A stretch of 64,000 nt of DNA from Aromatoleum anaerobium (GTDB lineage Bacteria > Pseudomonadota > Gammaproteobacteria > Burkholderiales > Rhodocyclaceae). This document shows positions 16,930 to 25,175 of this stretch, piece by piece. The translations under genes and the position numbers were made by a program. Position 1 is the stretch's first letter. The number at the start of each line of letters is the position of its first letter. The stretch is from NCBI RefSeq assembly GCF_012910705.2, contig NZ_WTVG02000037.1, forward strand, positions 310,001-374,000, read 5' to 3'. The notes beneath the pieces were generated by a model. It was not told where the DNA came from. It was given only the letters and a program-made list of their open reading frames with translations, and made no database searches.

Positions 16930-17110
16930 AATCCCCCGCCTGTTCGTTGAAGTCGTAGATTCCTTGGACCAATGTCGAGAGACTTGGTCGCGGACCATGG
17001 ATGCCGCAGGTGTGCACGCCCCTCGCCGGGTGAGCCTGATGCGGAAGGGAAGCGACCTCCCTGAACCCCAGGTTCAGGATGCCGGCGGAGACGAAACAGG
17101 TGGGGGGCCA
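16930..17110 (+). ncRNA. ssrS: 6S RNA
   Basis: The span between zapA and the TauE gene holds complementary ends: ATCCCCCGCCTGTTCGT near 16931-16946 pairs with ACGAAACAGGTGGGGGG near 17091-17107, giving the long closing stem of 6S RNA. The interior has the expected asymmetric bubble region and a 3' half rich in short stems (CCTGAACCCCAGGTTCAGG at about 17060-17078). Length (about 180 nt) and position after zapA match ssrS. 6S RNA binds sigma-70 RNA polymerase and mimics an open promoter in stationary phase. End positions are estimated. Confidence 0.85.
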
Positions 17111-17114
17111 AATT

Positions 17115-17155
17115 GAGAGGCACGGATTGCGGTCCGTGCCTCTCTTGTTTTTTGC
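17115..17155 (+). terminator. Rho-independent terminator after 6S RNA
   Basis: A perfect 12-bp stem (GAGAGGCACGGA, 17115-17126, with TCCGTGCCTCTC, 17133-17144) around a 6-base loop, followed by TTGTTTTTT. Confidence 0.9.
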
Positions 17156-17195
17156 GGGCGTTTTTCATTAATTGCCGGCTGATGGGACTGGAAGC

Positions 17196-18002
17196 ATGGT
17201 TTTCGATGTGTGGTGGTTGAGCTACCTTGCGCTCGGTGCGTTCGTCGGTTTCTTTGCCGGCCTGCTGGGCGTCGGCGGCGGCGGGATCATGGTGCCGGTG
17301 CTGACGAGCCTCTTCATCGCGCAGGGTTTCGCCGCAGGCAGCGTCGTGCATCTCGCACTCGGTACGTCGATGGCGGCGATCGTGATGACTTCGCTGTCGA
17401 GTCTGCGCGCCCACCATCGCCATGGCGCCGTGCGCTGGGATGTCGTGCGCAGCATCACCCCGGGAATCCTGCTCGGCACCTTCGCCGCGACCTTCATCGC
17501 GTCAAGGGTCGCTTCCGAGCCGCTGGCGATCTTCTTTGCCGGCTTCATGGCTTACGTGGCGCTGCAGATGCTCGCGAACGTCAAGCCGAAGCCCTCGCGC
17601 GAATTGCCGGGATTGCTCGGCATGAGCGCGGTCGGTGCAGGGATCGGGGGCGTATCCGCCCTCGTCGCGATCGGTGGCGGGTCGTTGTCCGTGCCGTTCA
17701 TGACCTGGTGCAACGTCAAGGTCCATAACGCGATCGGCACGTCGGCTGCGATCGGATTGCCAATCGCCCTCGCGGGCACCGCCGGTTACCTGGTCAATGG
17801 CTGGGATGGCGCGGGGATGCCCCCATACAGCCTGGGCTTCATCTACCTGCCGGCGTTGCTGCTGGTCAGCGGCGTGAGCATGTTCACCGCGCCCCTCGGC
17901 GCGAAACTCGCCCACCAGTTGCCGGTCGCAACGCTGAAGAAGGTGTTCGCGGGCGTGCTGATCCTGCTGTGCGCGAAGATGTTGCACGCGATTTTCTTTT
18001 GA
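17196..18002 (+). CDS. TauE/SafE family membrane permease
   Basis: 268 residues from the ATG at 17196, which has GGAAG 5 bases upstream; a TTG at 17172 would add 8 residues. The protein shows about eight hydrophobic helices in two repeats. Each repeat begins with the Gly-rich motif of the family: FAGLLGVGGGGIMVPVL near the N-terminus and VSALVAIGGGSLSVPF in the middle. TauE/SafE proteins export or import sulfonates, sulfite or other small organic anions; the substrate is not evident here. The gene is in a 45-base spacing from egtB, so cotranscription is possible. Confidence 0.88.
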   Translation: MVFDVWWLSYLALGAFVGFFAGLLGVGGGGIMVPVLTSLFIAQGFAAGSVVHLALGTSMAAIVMTSLSSLRAHHRHGAVRWDVVRSITPGILLGTFAATFIASRVASEPLAIFFAGFMAYVALQMLANVKPKPSRELPGLLGMSAVGAGIGGVSALVAIGGGSLSVPFMTWCNVKVHNAIGTSAAIGLPIALAGTAGYLVNGWDGAGMPPYSLGFIYLPALLLVSGVSMFTAPLGAKLAHQLPVATLKKVFAGVLILLCAKMLHAIFF

Positions 18003-18047
18003 GTTGAGCCCGGCCGGTTTGCGGGGCGGCAAGGGGGAGGTCGAGTC

Positions 18048-19349
18048 ATGAGGCGATTGCGGGCGGTCGGCGAGATGGCCGACGCAGATCCGGAGGCATT
18101 GCGCGAGGCATGCATCGGGGCCTATCGCGACATCCGGGCGGACAGCGAAGCGCTGGTCGCGCCGTTGTGCACCGAGGATTTCGTTATCCAGACTGCCGAC
18201 GAGGCGAGCCCGGCCAAGTGGCACCTGGCTCACGTGAGCTGGTTCTTCGAGACTTTCATCCTGCGCGAATACTCGCCGGGCTATGTCGAGTTCGATCCTG
18301 CGTACCGGGTCCTGTTCAATTCCTATTACGAGCAGATCGGCGCTTTTCATCCGCGCGCGGCACGCGGATCCCTTTCCCGGCCGACCGTCGAGGAAATCTA
18401 CCGCTATCGCGCTCACGTCGATCGCCACATGCTCGAACTGCTCGACGACCGCCGCGACCGGCCGTGGCCGGAAATCCTCGAGCGCCTCGAAATCGGACTG
18501 AACCACGAACAGCAGCATCAGGAGCTGCTGCTGACCGACATCAAGCGCAATTTCAGCGTCAATCCGCTGCGTCCTGCCTATCGCGCAGAGCTGCCGGTGG
18601 CGCCGGGGCGTTCGCGCAGCGCGCTCGAGTGGATAAGTTTTGGCGGCGGCCTGTGCGAGGTCGGTGATGCCGGGGAAGGATTCGCGTACGACAACGAGCG
18701 CCCGCGCCACCGCGTGTGGCTTGACCCTTTCCGGCTGGCGTCCCGGCCGGTGACCAACGGCGAGTTCCTTGCGTTCATGGAATCGGGCGGTTATGCCAAT
18801 CCGGCGCTGTGGCTGTCGGACGGCTGGGCGCAGGTGAAGCAGTCGGCATGGAGCAGCCCGCTGTACTGGGAGCGCATCGACGGCGAATGGTGGCAGTTCA
18901 CGCTGGGCGGGATGCGCCGCGTGCATCCGGACGAACCGGTCTGCCACGTCAGCTACTACGAAGCGGACGCCTTCGCGACGTGGTCGGGGCGGCGTCTGCC
19001 AAGCGAGGCCGAATGGGAAGTGGCTGCCGCGGGTCAGGGGGTGGGCGGAAATTTCCGCGATGCGGGCTATCTCCATCCTGTCGTCGCGGATGCCGGTGAA
19101 GGCCTGCGCCAGCTCTATGGCGACGTGTGGGAACACACCGCCTCGGCGTATCTGCCGTATCCGGGCTTCCATGCCGCAGCCGGCGCGCTGGGCGAGTACA
19201 ACGGCAAGTTCATGTGCAGCCAGATGGTGCTGCGCGGCGGCTCATGCGCGACCCCTGCCGACCATGTACGCCCGACCTATCGGAATTTCTTCTATCCGCA
19301 CGAGCGCTGGCAGTTCCAGGGCTTTCGTCTCGCCGAGGACGGTGACTGA
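18048..19349 (+). CDS. egtB: ergothioneine biosynthesis sulfoxide synthase EgtB-like
   Basis: 433 residues. The N-terminal DinB-like domain carries the three-His iron site: KWHLAHVSWFFE (His near 58-62) and GLNHEQQHQELLL (two His near 150-155). The C-terminal half is a formylglycine-generating-enzyme-like fold (WISFGGGLCEVGDAG, NDNERPRHRV-like segment, RLPSEAEWEVAA, LYGDVWEHTASAYLPYPGF, VLRGGSCATPADHVRPTYRNFF). EgtB joins hercynine and a thiol donor in an oxygen-dependent step of ergothioneine synthesis. The usual partner methyltransferase EgtD is not adjacent; the next gene is convergent. Assignment to OvoA is unlikely because there is no methyltransferase domain. Confidence 0.87.
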   Translation: MRRLRAVGEMADADPEALREACIGAYRDIRADSEALVAPLCTEDFVIQTADEASPAKWHLAHVSWFFETFILREYSPGYVEFDPAYRVLFNSYYEQIGAFHPRAARGSLSRPTVEEIYRYRAHVDRHMLELLDDRRDRPWPEILERLEIGLNHEQQHQELLLTDIKRNFSVNPLRPAYRAELPVAPGRSRSALEWISFGGGLCEVGDAGEGFAYDNERPRHRVWLDPFRLASRPVTNGEFLAFMESGGYANPALWLSDGWAQVKQSAWSSPLYWERIDGEWWQFTLGGMRRVHPDEPVCHVSYYEADAFATWSGRRLPSEAEWEVAAAGQGVGGNFRDAGYLHPVVADAGEGLRQLYGDVWEHTASAYLPYPGFHAAAGALGEYNGKFMCSQMVLRGGSCATPADHVRPTYRNFFYPHERWQFQGFRLAEDGD

Positions 19350-19375
19350 AACTTCGCCGCCGGCCTCCTTGGGGC

Positions 19376-20287
19376 TCACGGTGCCGGCGTCAATCCCTCC
19401 ATCAGCGTCTTCAGGTTGTGACGCATCATGTCGAGGTAGGTCGGTGCCGGACCGTCGACGCTCGATAGCGCGTCCGAGTACAGCGTCCCGCCGAGCCGCG
19501 CGCCGCTCTCGTGGCTGATGCGTTCGGCCAGCCGCGGATCACTGATGCTCTCGACGAACACGGCAGGGGCTTGCTCGCGCCGCAACTGGCGGATCAGCTG
19601 CGCGATGCCGCTCGCCGAAGGCTCGGACTGGGTGCTGATCCCGGCCGCGGCGAGGAAACGGACGTCGTAGGCGTGGCTGAAGTAGCCGAAGGCGTCGTGC
19701 GAGCTGACGACCTTGCGCCGTGCCGCCGGCACCGTTTCAAGCGTGCGGCGGATCGTCGCGTCGAGGGCTTCCAGTTCCGCCGTGTAGCGGGCGGCATTCT
19801 GCCGGTAGACGGCCGCACCGGCGGGATCGGCCTGGATCAGCGCCTCAGCGATGTTGGCGACGTAACGGATCGCGTTCGAGACGTCCTGCCACGCATGCGG
19901 GTCCACGGCGCCTTTGTGGGCATGTCCGTGTCCATCTTCTTCCGCGAGCGGCCGGATCCCGGCGCTGGCGATCAGGATCGTGCCCCGGTAACCCGCGGAT
20001 TGAGCCAGGCGCTGGACCCATTCGTCGAAGCCGAGGCCGTTGGCGACGATCAGCCGCGCGTTGCCGAGGCGCCGGGCGTCCGAGGGGCGGGGCTGGTAGT
20101 TGTGGGCGTCGGCGCCGGCGCCCACGAGGGTCGTCACGGCAACACGTTCTCCGCCGACGCGGCTGACGAAGTCGCCGAGGATGCTGAAGCTCGCGACCAC
20201 TTCGAGCGGCGCGGCGCGCAGCGCCGGGGCGGCGAGGGCAAGAGCGAGCGCGAGCGCGGCGAGGAGGGCGATTTTCAGAGGATTCAT
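19376..20287 (-). CDS. znuA: zinc ABC transporter substrate-binding protein
   Basis: 303 residues with a signal peptide (IALLAALALALALAAPALRAAP). Cluster A-I metal-binding motifs: VVASFSILGDFVSRVGGERV, GAGADAHNYQPRPSDARRL (first His ligand), AVDPHAWQDVSNAI (second His), VVSSHDAFGYFSHAY (third His) and VFVESISDPRLAERIS (acidic region). A short His-containing loop, EEDGHGHAHKGAVD, is typical of ZnuA. It is the last gene of the zur-znuCBA operon, 23 bases after znuB. The regulator and the Zur box support zinc rather than manganese. Confidence 0.9.
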   Translation of the reverse strand: MNPLKIALLAALALALALAAPALRAAPLEVVASFSILGDFVSRVGGERVAVTTLVGAGADAHNYQPRPSDARRLGNARLIVANGLGFDEWVQRLAQSAGYRGTILIASAGIRPLAEEDGHGHAHKGAVDPHAWQDVSNAIRYVANIAEALIQADPAGAAVYRQNAARYTAELEALDATIRRTLETVPAARRKVVSSHDAFGYFSHAYDVRFLAAAGISTQSEPSASGIAQLIRQLRREQAPAVFVESISDPRLAERISHESGARLGGTLYSDALSSVDGPAPTYLDMMRHNLKTLMEGLTPAP

Positions 20288-20310
20288 CGATTGCGTGACG
20301 ACCGGGCGGT

Positions 20311-21180
20311 TCAGGATTCGAGATGCGGGCGGCGGTCGAGCCGCGCGCCGAGCATGCCGCCGGGCGCCAGCGCGAGCGACAGCAGATAGACGGCGCCGGC
20401 GGCCAGGATGATCGCCGGCCCGGCCGGGACGTCGGCGTGAAACGACGCGAGCAGACCGCCGATGCCGCTTGCCAGCGCGATCACGATCGCCAGCCCCAGC
20501 ATCGAAGGCAGGCGCCTGACCCACAGCCGCGCTGCGGCGGCAGGGAGAATCATGATGCCCACTGCCATCAGCGTCCCGAGCGCGTGAAAGCCGCTGACGA
20601 GATTCAACACGACGAGGACCAGGAAGCCATAGTGGGCGACCGGGCTCGTGCCGCTGACGCTGCGCAGGAACGCGGCATCGAAGCATTCGATCACCAGCGG
20701 GCGGTAGAGCAGCGCCAGCGCGAACAGCGTCAGCGTCGAGATCGCGCTGATCAGCAGCAGCGAGTTGTCGTCGAGGGCCAGCACCGAGCCGAACAGCACG
20801 TGCAGCAGGTCGAGGTTGCGCCCGCGCAGCGACACGATCATCACGCCGGTTGCGATCGACAGCAGATAGAACGCGGCGAGGCTGGCGTCCTCCTTGAGGA
20901 TCGACGAGCGCGCGACGAGCCCCGCGGCGAGCGCGACAACCAGGCCGGCGATGATGCCACCGACGGTCATCGCGCCGAGCGACAGGCCGAACGCAAGGTA
21001 ACCCAGTGCCGCGCCCGGCAGGATCGCGTGCGCCATCGCGTCGCCCATCAGGCTCATGCGGCGCAACAGCAGGAACACCCCGACCGGCGTCGCGCCCAGT
21101 GCGAGCGCGAGGCAGCCGGCCAGGCCGCGGCGCATGAATTCGAAGTCGAAAAATGGCGCGAACAGGGCGTCTGCGATCAT
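20311..21180 (-). CDS. znuB: zinc ABC transporter permease
   Basis: 289 residues from MIADALFAPFFDFEFMRRGL, with about eight membrane helices and family motifs LLLRRMSLMGDAMAHAILPG and LHALGTLMAVGIMILPAA-like (GFHALGTLMAVGIMILPAAA). The ATG overlaps the znuC stop as ATGA. ZnuB forms the membrane channel for zinc delivered by ZnuA. A longer run-through frame to 22692 mixes this gene with unrelated upstream genes and was rejected. Confidence 0.93.
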   Translation of the reverse strand: MIADALFAPFFDFEFMRRGLAGCLALALGATPVGVFLLLRRMSLMGDAMAHAILPGAALGYLAFGLSLGAMTVGGIIAGLVVALAAGLVARSSILKEDASLAAFYLLSIATGVMIVSLRGRNLDLLHVLFGSVLALDDNSLLLISAISTLTLFALALLYRPLVIECFDAAFLRSVSGTSPVAHYGFLVLVVLNLVSGFHALGTLMAVGIMILPAAAARLWVRRLPSMLGLAIVIALASGIGGLLASFHADVPAGPAIILAAGAVYLLSLALAPGGMLGARLDRRPHLES

Positions 21181-21944
21181 GCGGCCCCCCGCTCGGGTTG
21201 CCGCTGGCAGACGCGCGCCGCGTCGTCGAAATCGCTCGCGAGACGGCGCGCGATGGCGAGGCGCTCGCTGGTGAGGACTTCGGCGGTGGGGCCGAAGCCG
21301 ACCGGTTCGCGCGCAAGCAGCAGGCATTCGGGAAAGTGCCGGCGCACGAGCTCCAGATCGTGCAGTACCGCGAGAATCGTCCGGCCTTCGGCATGCCAGC
21401 CGAGGACGATCGCGACCAGATCCTCGATGGTGCGGGTGTCGATGGCGTTGAACGGCTCGTCGAGCAGCAGCAGCGGCGCATCCTGGAGCATCATCCGGGC
21501 GAAGCGCGCACGCTGCAGCTGTCCGCCCGACAGCGCGCCGATCTGGCGCGACTCGAAGCCGGACAGGCCGACCGCGGCGAGCGCCCCGTGCACGCGTTCG
21601 GCCTGGTCGCGGCGCAGTCCGCCGAACGCGCCGATGTCGCGCCACAATCCCATCGCGACCATGTCGAAAACGCATACCGGAAAGCTGCGGTCCATCTCGT
21701 TCTGCTGCGGCAGGTAGGCGACGCCTTCGCGGCCGGCCTTGAGCCGGAAAGTCCCCTGCAGCGGCGAGAGTTCGCCGGTCAGCGCCTTGAGCAGCGTCGA
21801 TTTGCCGGCGCCGTTCGGGCCGACGATCGCGACCAGTGCGCCGCTCGCAATGTCGCAGCTGAGGTGGTGCACGGCCGGGTGGCGGTCGTAGCCGAGCGTG
21901 AGGTTTTCCAGGCGCAGCGCCGGGACGTCGATGTCGCGTTTCAT
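21177..21944 (-). CDS. znuC: zinc ABC transporter ATP-binding protein
   Basis: 255 residues from MKRDIDVPALRLENLTLGYD. Walker [15 protein letters not shown] (about 40-53), Q-loop YLPQQNEMD, signature LSGGQLQRARFARMML and Walker B LLLLDEPFNAID are intact. The ATG lies within the TGA of the preceding small gene (ATGA). It powers ZnuAB zinc import. The in-frame extension to 22187 has no ABC content and belongs to the upstream gene region. Confidence 0.94.
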   Translation of the reverse strand: MKRDIDVPALRLENLTLGYDRHPAVHHLSCDIASGALVAIVGPNGAGKSTLLKALTGELSPLQGTFRLKAGREGVAYLPQQNEMDRSFPVCVFDMVAMGLWRDIGAFGGLRRDQAERVHGALAAVGLSGFESRQIGALSGGQLQRARFARMMLQDAPLLLLDEPFNAIDTRTIEDLVAIVLGWHAEGRTILAVLHDLELVRRHFPECLLLAREPVGFGPTAEVLTSERLAIARRLASDFDDAARVCQRQPERGAA

Positions 21945-22197
21945 GAAAGTGCCCAGCCGATCGTGATCCACAGCAGCGCCGCGCCGGCGGCGGCGAGGGC
22001 GAGCCGGGTGCCGACGCCCTGGACGAGAACCGACGAGCCGAACGAGGGGTGAGGGTGAGGGGGCGCGAGCGGAGCGTGCCGGCCGTGCCCCTGCGAGGCG
22101 TCGTGGTGCGGCGCGGTTGCGGCGGCCGGAGGTGGACGGATTCATCGTCGGGGAGGGTGGCAGGTTCGTCGCGAGTGCCGTGTCCACCGGCGCTCAT
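21941..22197 (-). pseudogene. small His-rich membrane protein between zur and znuC, apparent frameshift
   Basis: The frame opens with an ATG that overlaps the zur stop (ATGA), MSAGGHGTRDEPATLPDDESVHL. A second frame, entered near 22105-22125, continues APHHDASQGHGRHAPLAPPH, then PHPSFGSSVLVQG and a C-terminal membrane helix LALAAAGAALLWITIGWALS, with a TGA that overlaps the znuC ATG. Neither frame alone joins the two coupled junctions, and the span (257 nt) is not a multiple of three. Repaired, it would be about 85 residues with at least seven His before one helix. A metal-binding role is inferred from the His cluster and operon. I do not know a named family. Confidence 0.5.
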
Positions 22198-22692
22198 GTA
22201 CCCTCGGCCCGCCGCCGGCCGCAGTCCGGGCACGTGCCGTGGAAGACGAGTTCGGCCCGCTCGGGGCGATATCCCGCAGGCAGCGCCAGGCTTTCGTCCG
22301 GGCGTATCGATTCCAGGCACACGACGTGGCCGCAGCGGTCGCAATGGAAATGCGCATGCGCGCCGGCGTTGTCGCCGCCGCTGTTGAAGCGCCCCGCGCG
22401 GTCCGGTCCGCTGACGCGATGGGCGAGCCCCTGCTCGACGAGCCAGTCGAGCGCGCGGGTAGAGCGTCACGCGGTCGTGGTGCACGTCGAGCGCGAGCAG
22501 CCGCGCCGCGATGTCGTCATGGCTCAGCGAATGGGCGCTGTCGCGCAGGATCCCGAGTACCGCGAGGCGCGTCCGCGTAATGCGCCCCCCGCATGCGGCG
22601 ATCAGTGCGGCGGTGCTTTCTCGGAAGGGAGGGTCGGGGCGGCATCGTGCTGGTGCGGGGAGCGGAGTGTCACTAATGCAACATTGTAGCAT
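22194..22692 (-). pseudogene. zur: Fur-family zinc regulator Zur, one-base frameshift
   Basis: The first frame has FRESTAALIAACGGRITRTR, LAVLGILRDSAHSLSHDDIA and HHDRVTLY, the Fur winged helix. The rest reads in the next frame: RALDWLVEQGLAHRVSGPDR, then HAHFHCDRCGHVVCLESI and ELVFHGTCPDCGRR, with the two CxxC zinc motifs. An extra G in the GGG at 22457-22459 accounts for the break; the span is 499 nt, one over a multiple of three. If real, the DNA-binding helix would be cut from the metal-sensing domain and the operon would be derepressed. The only in-frame ATG (22692) lies inside the Zur palindrome, so the message may be leaderless. Confidence 0.85.
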
Positions 22693-22693
22693 T
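22675..22693. promoter_or_regulatory. putative Zur operator
   Basis: AATGCAACATTGTAGCATT is a 19-base palindrome with 9-base arms and a single mismatched pair, matching the AATGTTATA-type Zur/Fur palindromes. It covers the zur start region and would allow zinc-dependent autoregulation of zur-znuCBA. Confidence 0.75.
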
Positions 22694-22946
22694 TCAGGGG
22701 TGAGGGCTGCGCGACATGCTGATGCTGTCTGCTTTTCTTGGCGTGACCGGCATTTTCAACGATACGATTTGCATTGTCCGGACGGCTGCCATGGGAGCCG
22801 CGGTGAAGCGGCGCGGCCCCGGCGCTGAAGTGAGAATCTTGTCACGAGCCTCTGCTGCGAGTTATGCAACAATTTGTTCGAGGCAACGAGCGGCGGTGAA
22901 GGCCCGTGTTGCCGGTCCTGTTTCCAGTATTCCCGGCGGAGAGTGC

Positions 22947-25175
22947 GTGGCAGAAGCGGACGAGCGTTCTGGTGACTGCGTTCTCGCGGAGGTGGGAACC
23001 GCCGGAGAGCAGGAGCCGGCTCGCGCCGAACCGTCACGCGTCGATGCAGCGGCACTGGCACCCGGCGACCCTCTTCTCGAGTGCCTGCTGCTGCTTGCGC
23101 GCACCTACGGCGGCAACCTGACGCGCGACGCCGCCGTTGCCGGTTTACCGCTCGACGGTGCCCGTCTGCCGCCGTCGTTGTTCGCCCGCGCGGCAAAACG
23201 TGCAGGATTGCACAGCAGCGTTGTCCGATGTCCGCTGGACGGCCTGAACGATGCGCTGTTTCCCGTCGTCCTGCTGCTTCACGACCGGTCCGCGTGCATG
23301 TTGCTCGGCCGCGATGCGCAGCGCAACGTCGCCCGCGTGGTGTTCCCGGAGCTGGGCGACTCGGATGTCGAGCTCCCGATGGCGGACCTCGAGGCGCGCT
23401 ACGCCGGTGATGCGATCTACGTGCGCCCCGCGCATCGCTTCGATGCGCGCGCGCCGGAAGTGCGGCCGGCCCGTCGCCAGCACTGGTTCTGGGGCGTGAT
23501 CGCCGAGAATCGCGCGCTGTACCGGGACGTGCTGCTGGCGGCGCTGATGATCAACCTGTTCGCCGTCGCGATGCCGCTGTTCGTCATGAATGTCTATGAC
23601 CGAGTCGTCCCGAACCAGGCCGTCGAAACGCTGTGGGTGCTGGGCGCGGGGATGTTGATCGTCCTCGTCGGTGACGTGGTCCTGCGCACGATGCGCGGCT
23701 ACTTCGTCGATCTCGCCGGCAGCCGCGCCGACGTGAAGCTTTCGGCGGCGATCATGGAGCGGGTCCTCGGCCTGCGCATGGAGCAGCGTCCGGAGTCGGC
23801 CGGATCGTTCGCCGCGAACCTGCGCGCGTTCGAGTCGGTACGCGACTTCATCAGCTCGGCCACGGTCGTCGTTTTCATCGATGTGCCGTTCGCGCTGCTG
23901 TTCCTGCTCGTGATCGGCTGGATTGCGTGGCCGCTGGTGCTGCCTTTCCTGTTCGGCGTCGCGCTGCTGCTTGTGTACGCGATGGCGGTGCAGGGGCGGA
24001 TGCATGAACTGGCGGAGACCACTTATCGTGCCGGTGCGCAGCGCAACGCGACGCTTGTCGAGGCGCTGGTCGGCATGGAGACGGTCAAGGCGCTCGGCGC
24101 GGAGGCGCCAATTCAACGCAAATGGGAGAAGAGCGTCGCGCTGCTCGCGCGCGTCGGCTCGCAGTTGCGGCTGCTGTCGGCGACCGCGACGAACGGTGCC
24201 GCGTGGGTGCAGCACACCGTCAGCGTGGTGGTCATCATTCTCGGCGTGTACCTGATCGGCGACAGCCGGCTCAGCGTCGGCGGGCTGATCGCGTGTTTCA
24301 TGCTTTCGTCGCGCGCGATGTCGCCGATCGGCCAGGTTGCCGGACTGCTGGTTCAGTATCATGCCGCAGCCACCGCGCTCGCGTCGCTCGACACGCTGAT
24401 GAAGAAGGAAATCGAGCGCCCCGAGGCGTCGTCGTTCATCAGCCGCCAGTCGTTCCGCGGCGACATCGAGTTCCGCAACGTCAGCTTCCATTACCCGGGC
24501 CAGGAAACCGAAGCGCTGCGCAATGTGTCGCTGCAGATCCGCGCCGGTGAGCACGTCGCGATCCTCGGCCGCATCGGCTCGGGCAAGACGACGCTCGAGA
24601 AGCTCATTCTCGGGCTGTTCCGCCCGACGGCTGGGGCCGTGCTGATCGACGGCATCGACCAGCGCCAGCTCGATCCGGCCGAACTGCGCCGCCATATCGG
24701 CTATGTCCCCCAGGACGTCACGCTGTTCTACGGGTCGCTGCGGCAGAACATCACGATGGCGACGCCGTTCGCCAATGATGCCGCAGTGCTGCGCGCGGCG
24801 ACGACTGCCGGCATCACCGAGTTCGTCAACATCCATCCGCAAGGCTTCGACATGCAGGTCGGCGAGCGCGGCGCGTCGTTGTCCGGCGGTCAGCGGCAGG
24901 GGGTCGCGATCGCGCGCGCCCTCATCAACGATCCGCCGATCCTGCTGCTCGACGAGCCGACCGCGTCGATGGACCGCTCGAGCGAGGAGGAGCTCAAGGG
25001 CCGGCTGCGGGCGTTTGCATGCGGCAAGACGATGATCGTCGTCACTCACCGTACTTCGCTGCTGGACCTCGTCAGCCGCATCGTCGTGGTCGACGGCGGC
25101 CGGATCGTGGCCGACGGCCCGAAGGAACAGGTCGTCGAAGCGCTGCGCCAGGGCCGGGTCGGGAGGGCGCTGTGA
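22947..25175 (+). CDS. lapB: type I secretion ABC transporter (LapB-like)
   Basis: 742 residues from the GTG at 22947, preceded by GGCGGAGAG; the frame is open upstream to 22716 but that part is not conserved-looking. Residues about 45-175 form a C39 peptidase-like domain without the catalytic Cys (DPLLECLLLLARTYGGNLTR). A six-helix membrane domain follows (LLAALMINLFAVAMPLFVMNVYDRVVPN). The ATPase has Walker A GRIGSGKTTLEKL, SLSGGQRQGVAIARAL and Walker B ILLLDEPTASMD. It is the inner-membrane engine that exports the adhesin, as LapB does for LapA. It is the first gene of a tight operon with the membrane fusion protein (1-base overlap). Confidence 0.92.
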   Translation: MAEADERSGDCVLAEVGTAGEQEPARAEPSRVDAAALAPGDPLLECLLLLARTYGGNLTRDAAVAGLPLDGARLPPSLFARAAKRAGLHSSVVRCPLDGLNDALFPVVLLLHDRSACMLLGRDAQRNVARVVFPELGDSDVELPMADLEARYAGDAIYVRPAHRFDARAPEVRPARRQHWFWGVIAENRALYRDVLLAALMINLFAVAMPLFVMNVYDRVVPNQAVETLWVLGAGMLIVLVGDVVLRTMRGYFVDLAGSRADVKLSAAIMERVLGLRMEQRPESAGSFAANLRAFESVRDFISSATVVVFIDVPFALLFLLVIGWIAWPLVLPFLFGVALLLVYAMAVQGRMHELAETTYRAGAQRNATLVEALVGMETVKALGAEAPIQRKWEKSVALLARVGSQLRLLSATATNGAAWVQHTVSVVVIILGVYLIGDSRLSVGGLIACFMLSSRAMSPIGQVAGLLVQYHAAATALASLDTLMKKEIERPEASSFISRQSFRGDIEFRNVSFHYPGQETEALRNVSLQIRAGEHVAILGRIGSGKTTLEKLILGLFRPTAGAVLIDGIDQRQLDPAELRRHIGYVPQDVTLFYGSLRQNITMATPFANDAAVLRAATTAGITEFVNIHPQGFDMQVGERGASLSGGQRQGVAIARALINDPPILLLDEPTASMDRSSEEELKGRLRAFACGKTMIVVTHRTSLLDLVSRIVVVDGGRIVADGPKEQVVEALRQGRVGRAL

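Noticed and set aside
19376-21481. A 701-residue frame ending in ZnuA
   Set aside because: Its upstream half overlaps znuB and znuC in another frame and lacks protein character; ZnuA starts at 20287 with a signal peptide.
20311-22692. A 793-residue frame appearing to fuse a Fur-like N-terminus to ZnuB
   Set aside because: It is a run-through of one frame over three genes; the middle part is Arg/Pro-rich nonsense overlapping znuC.
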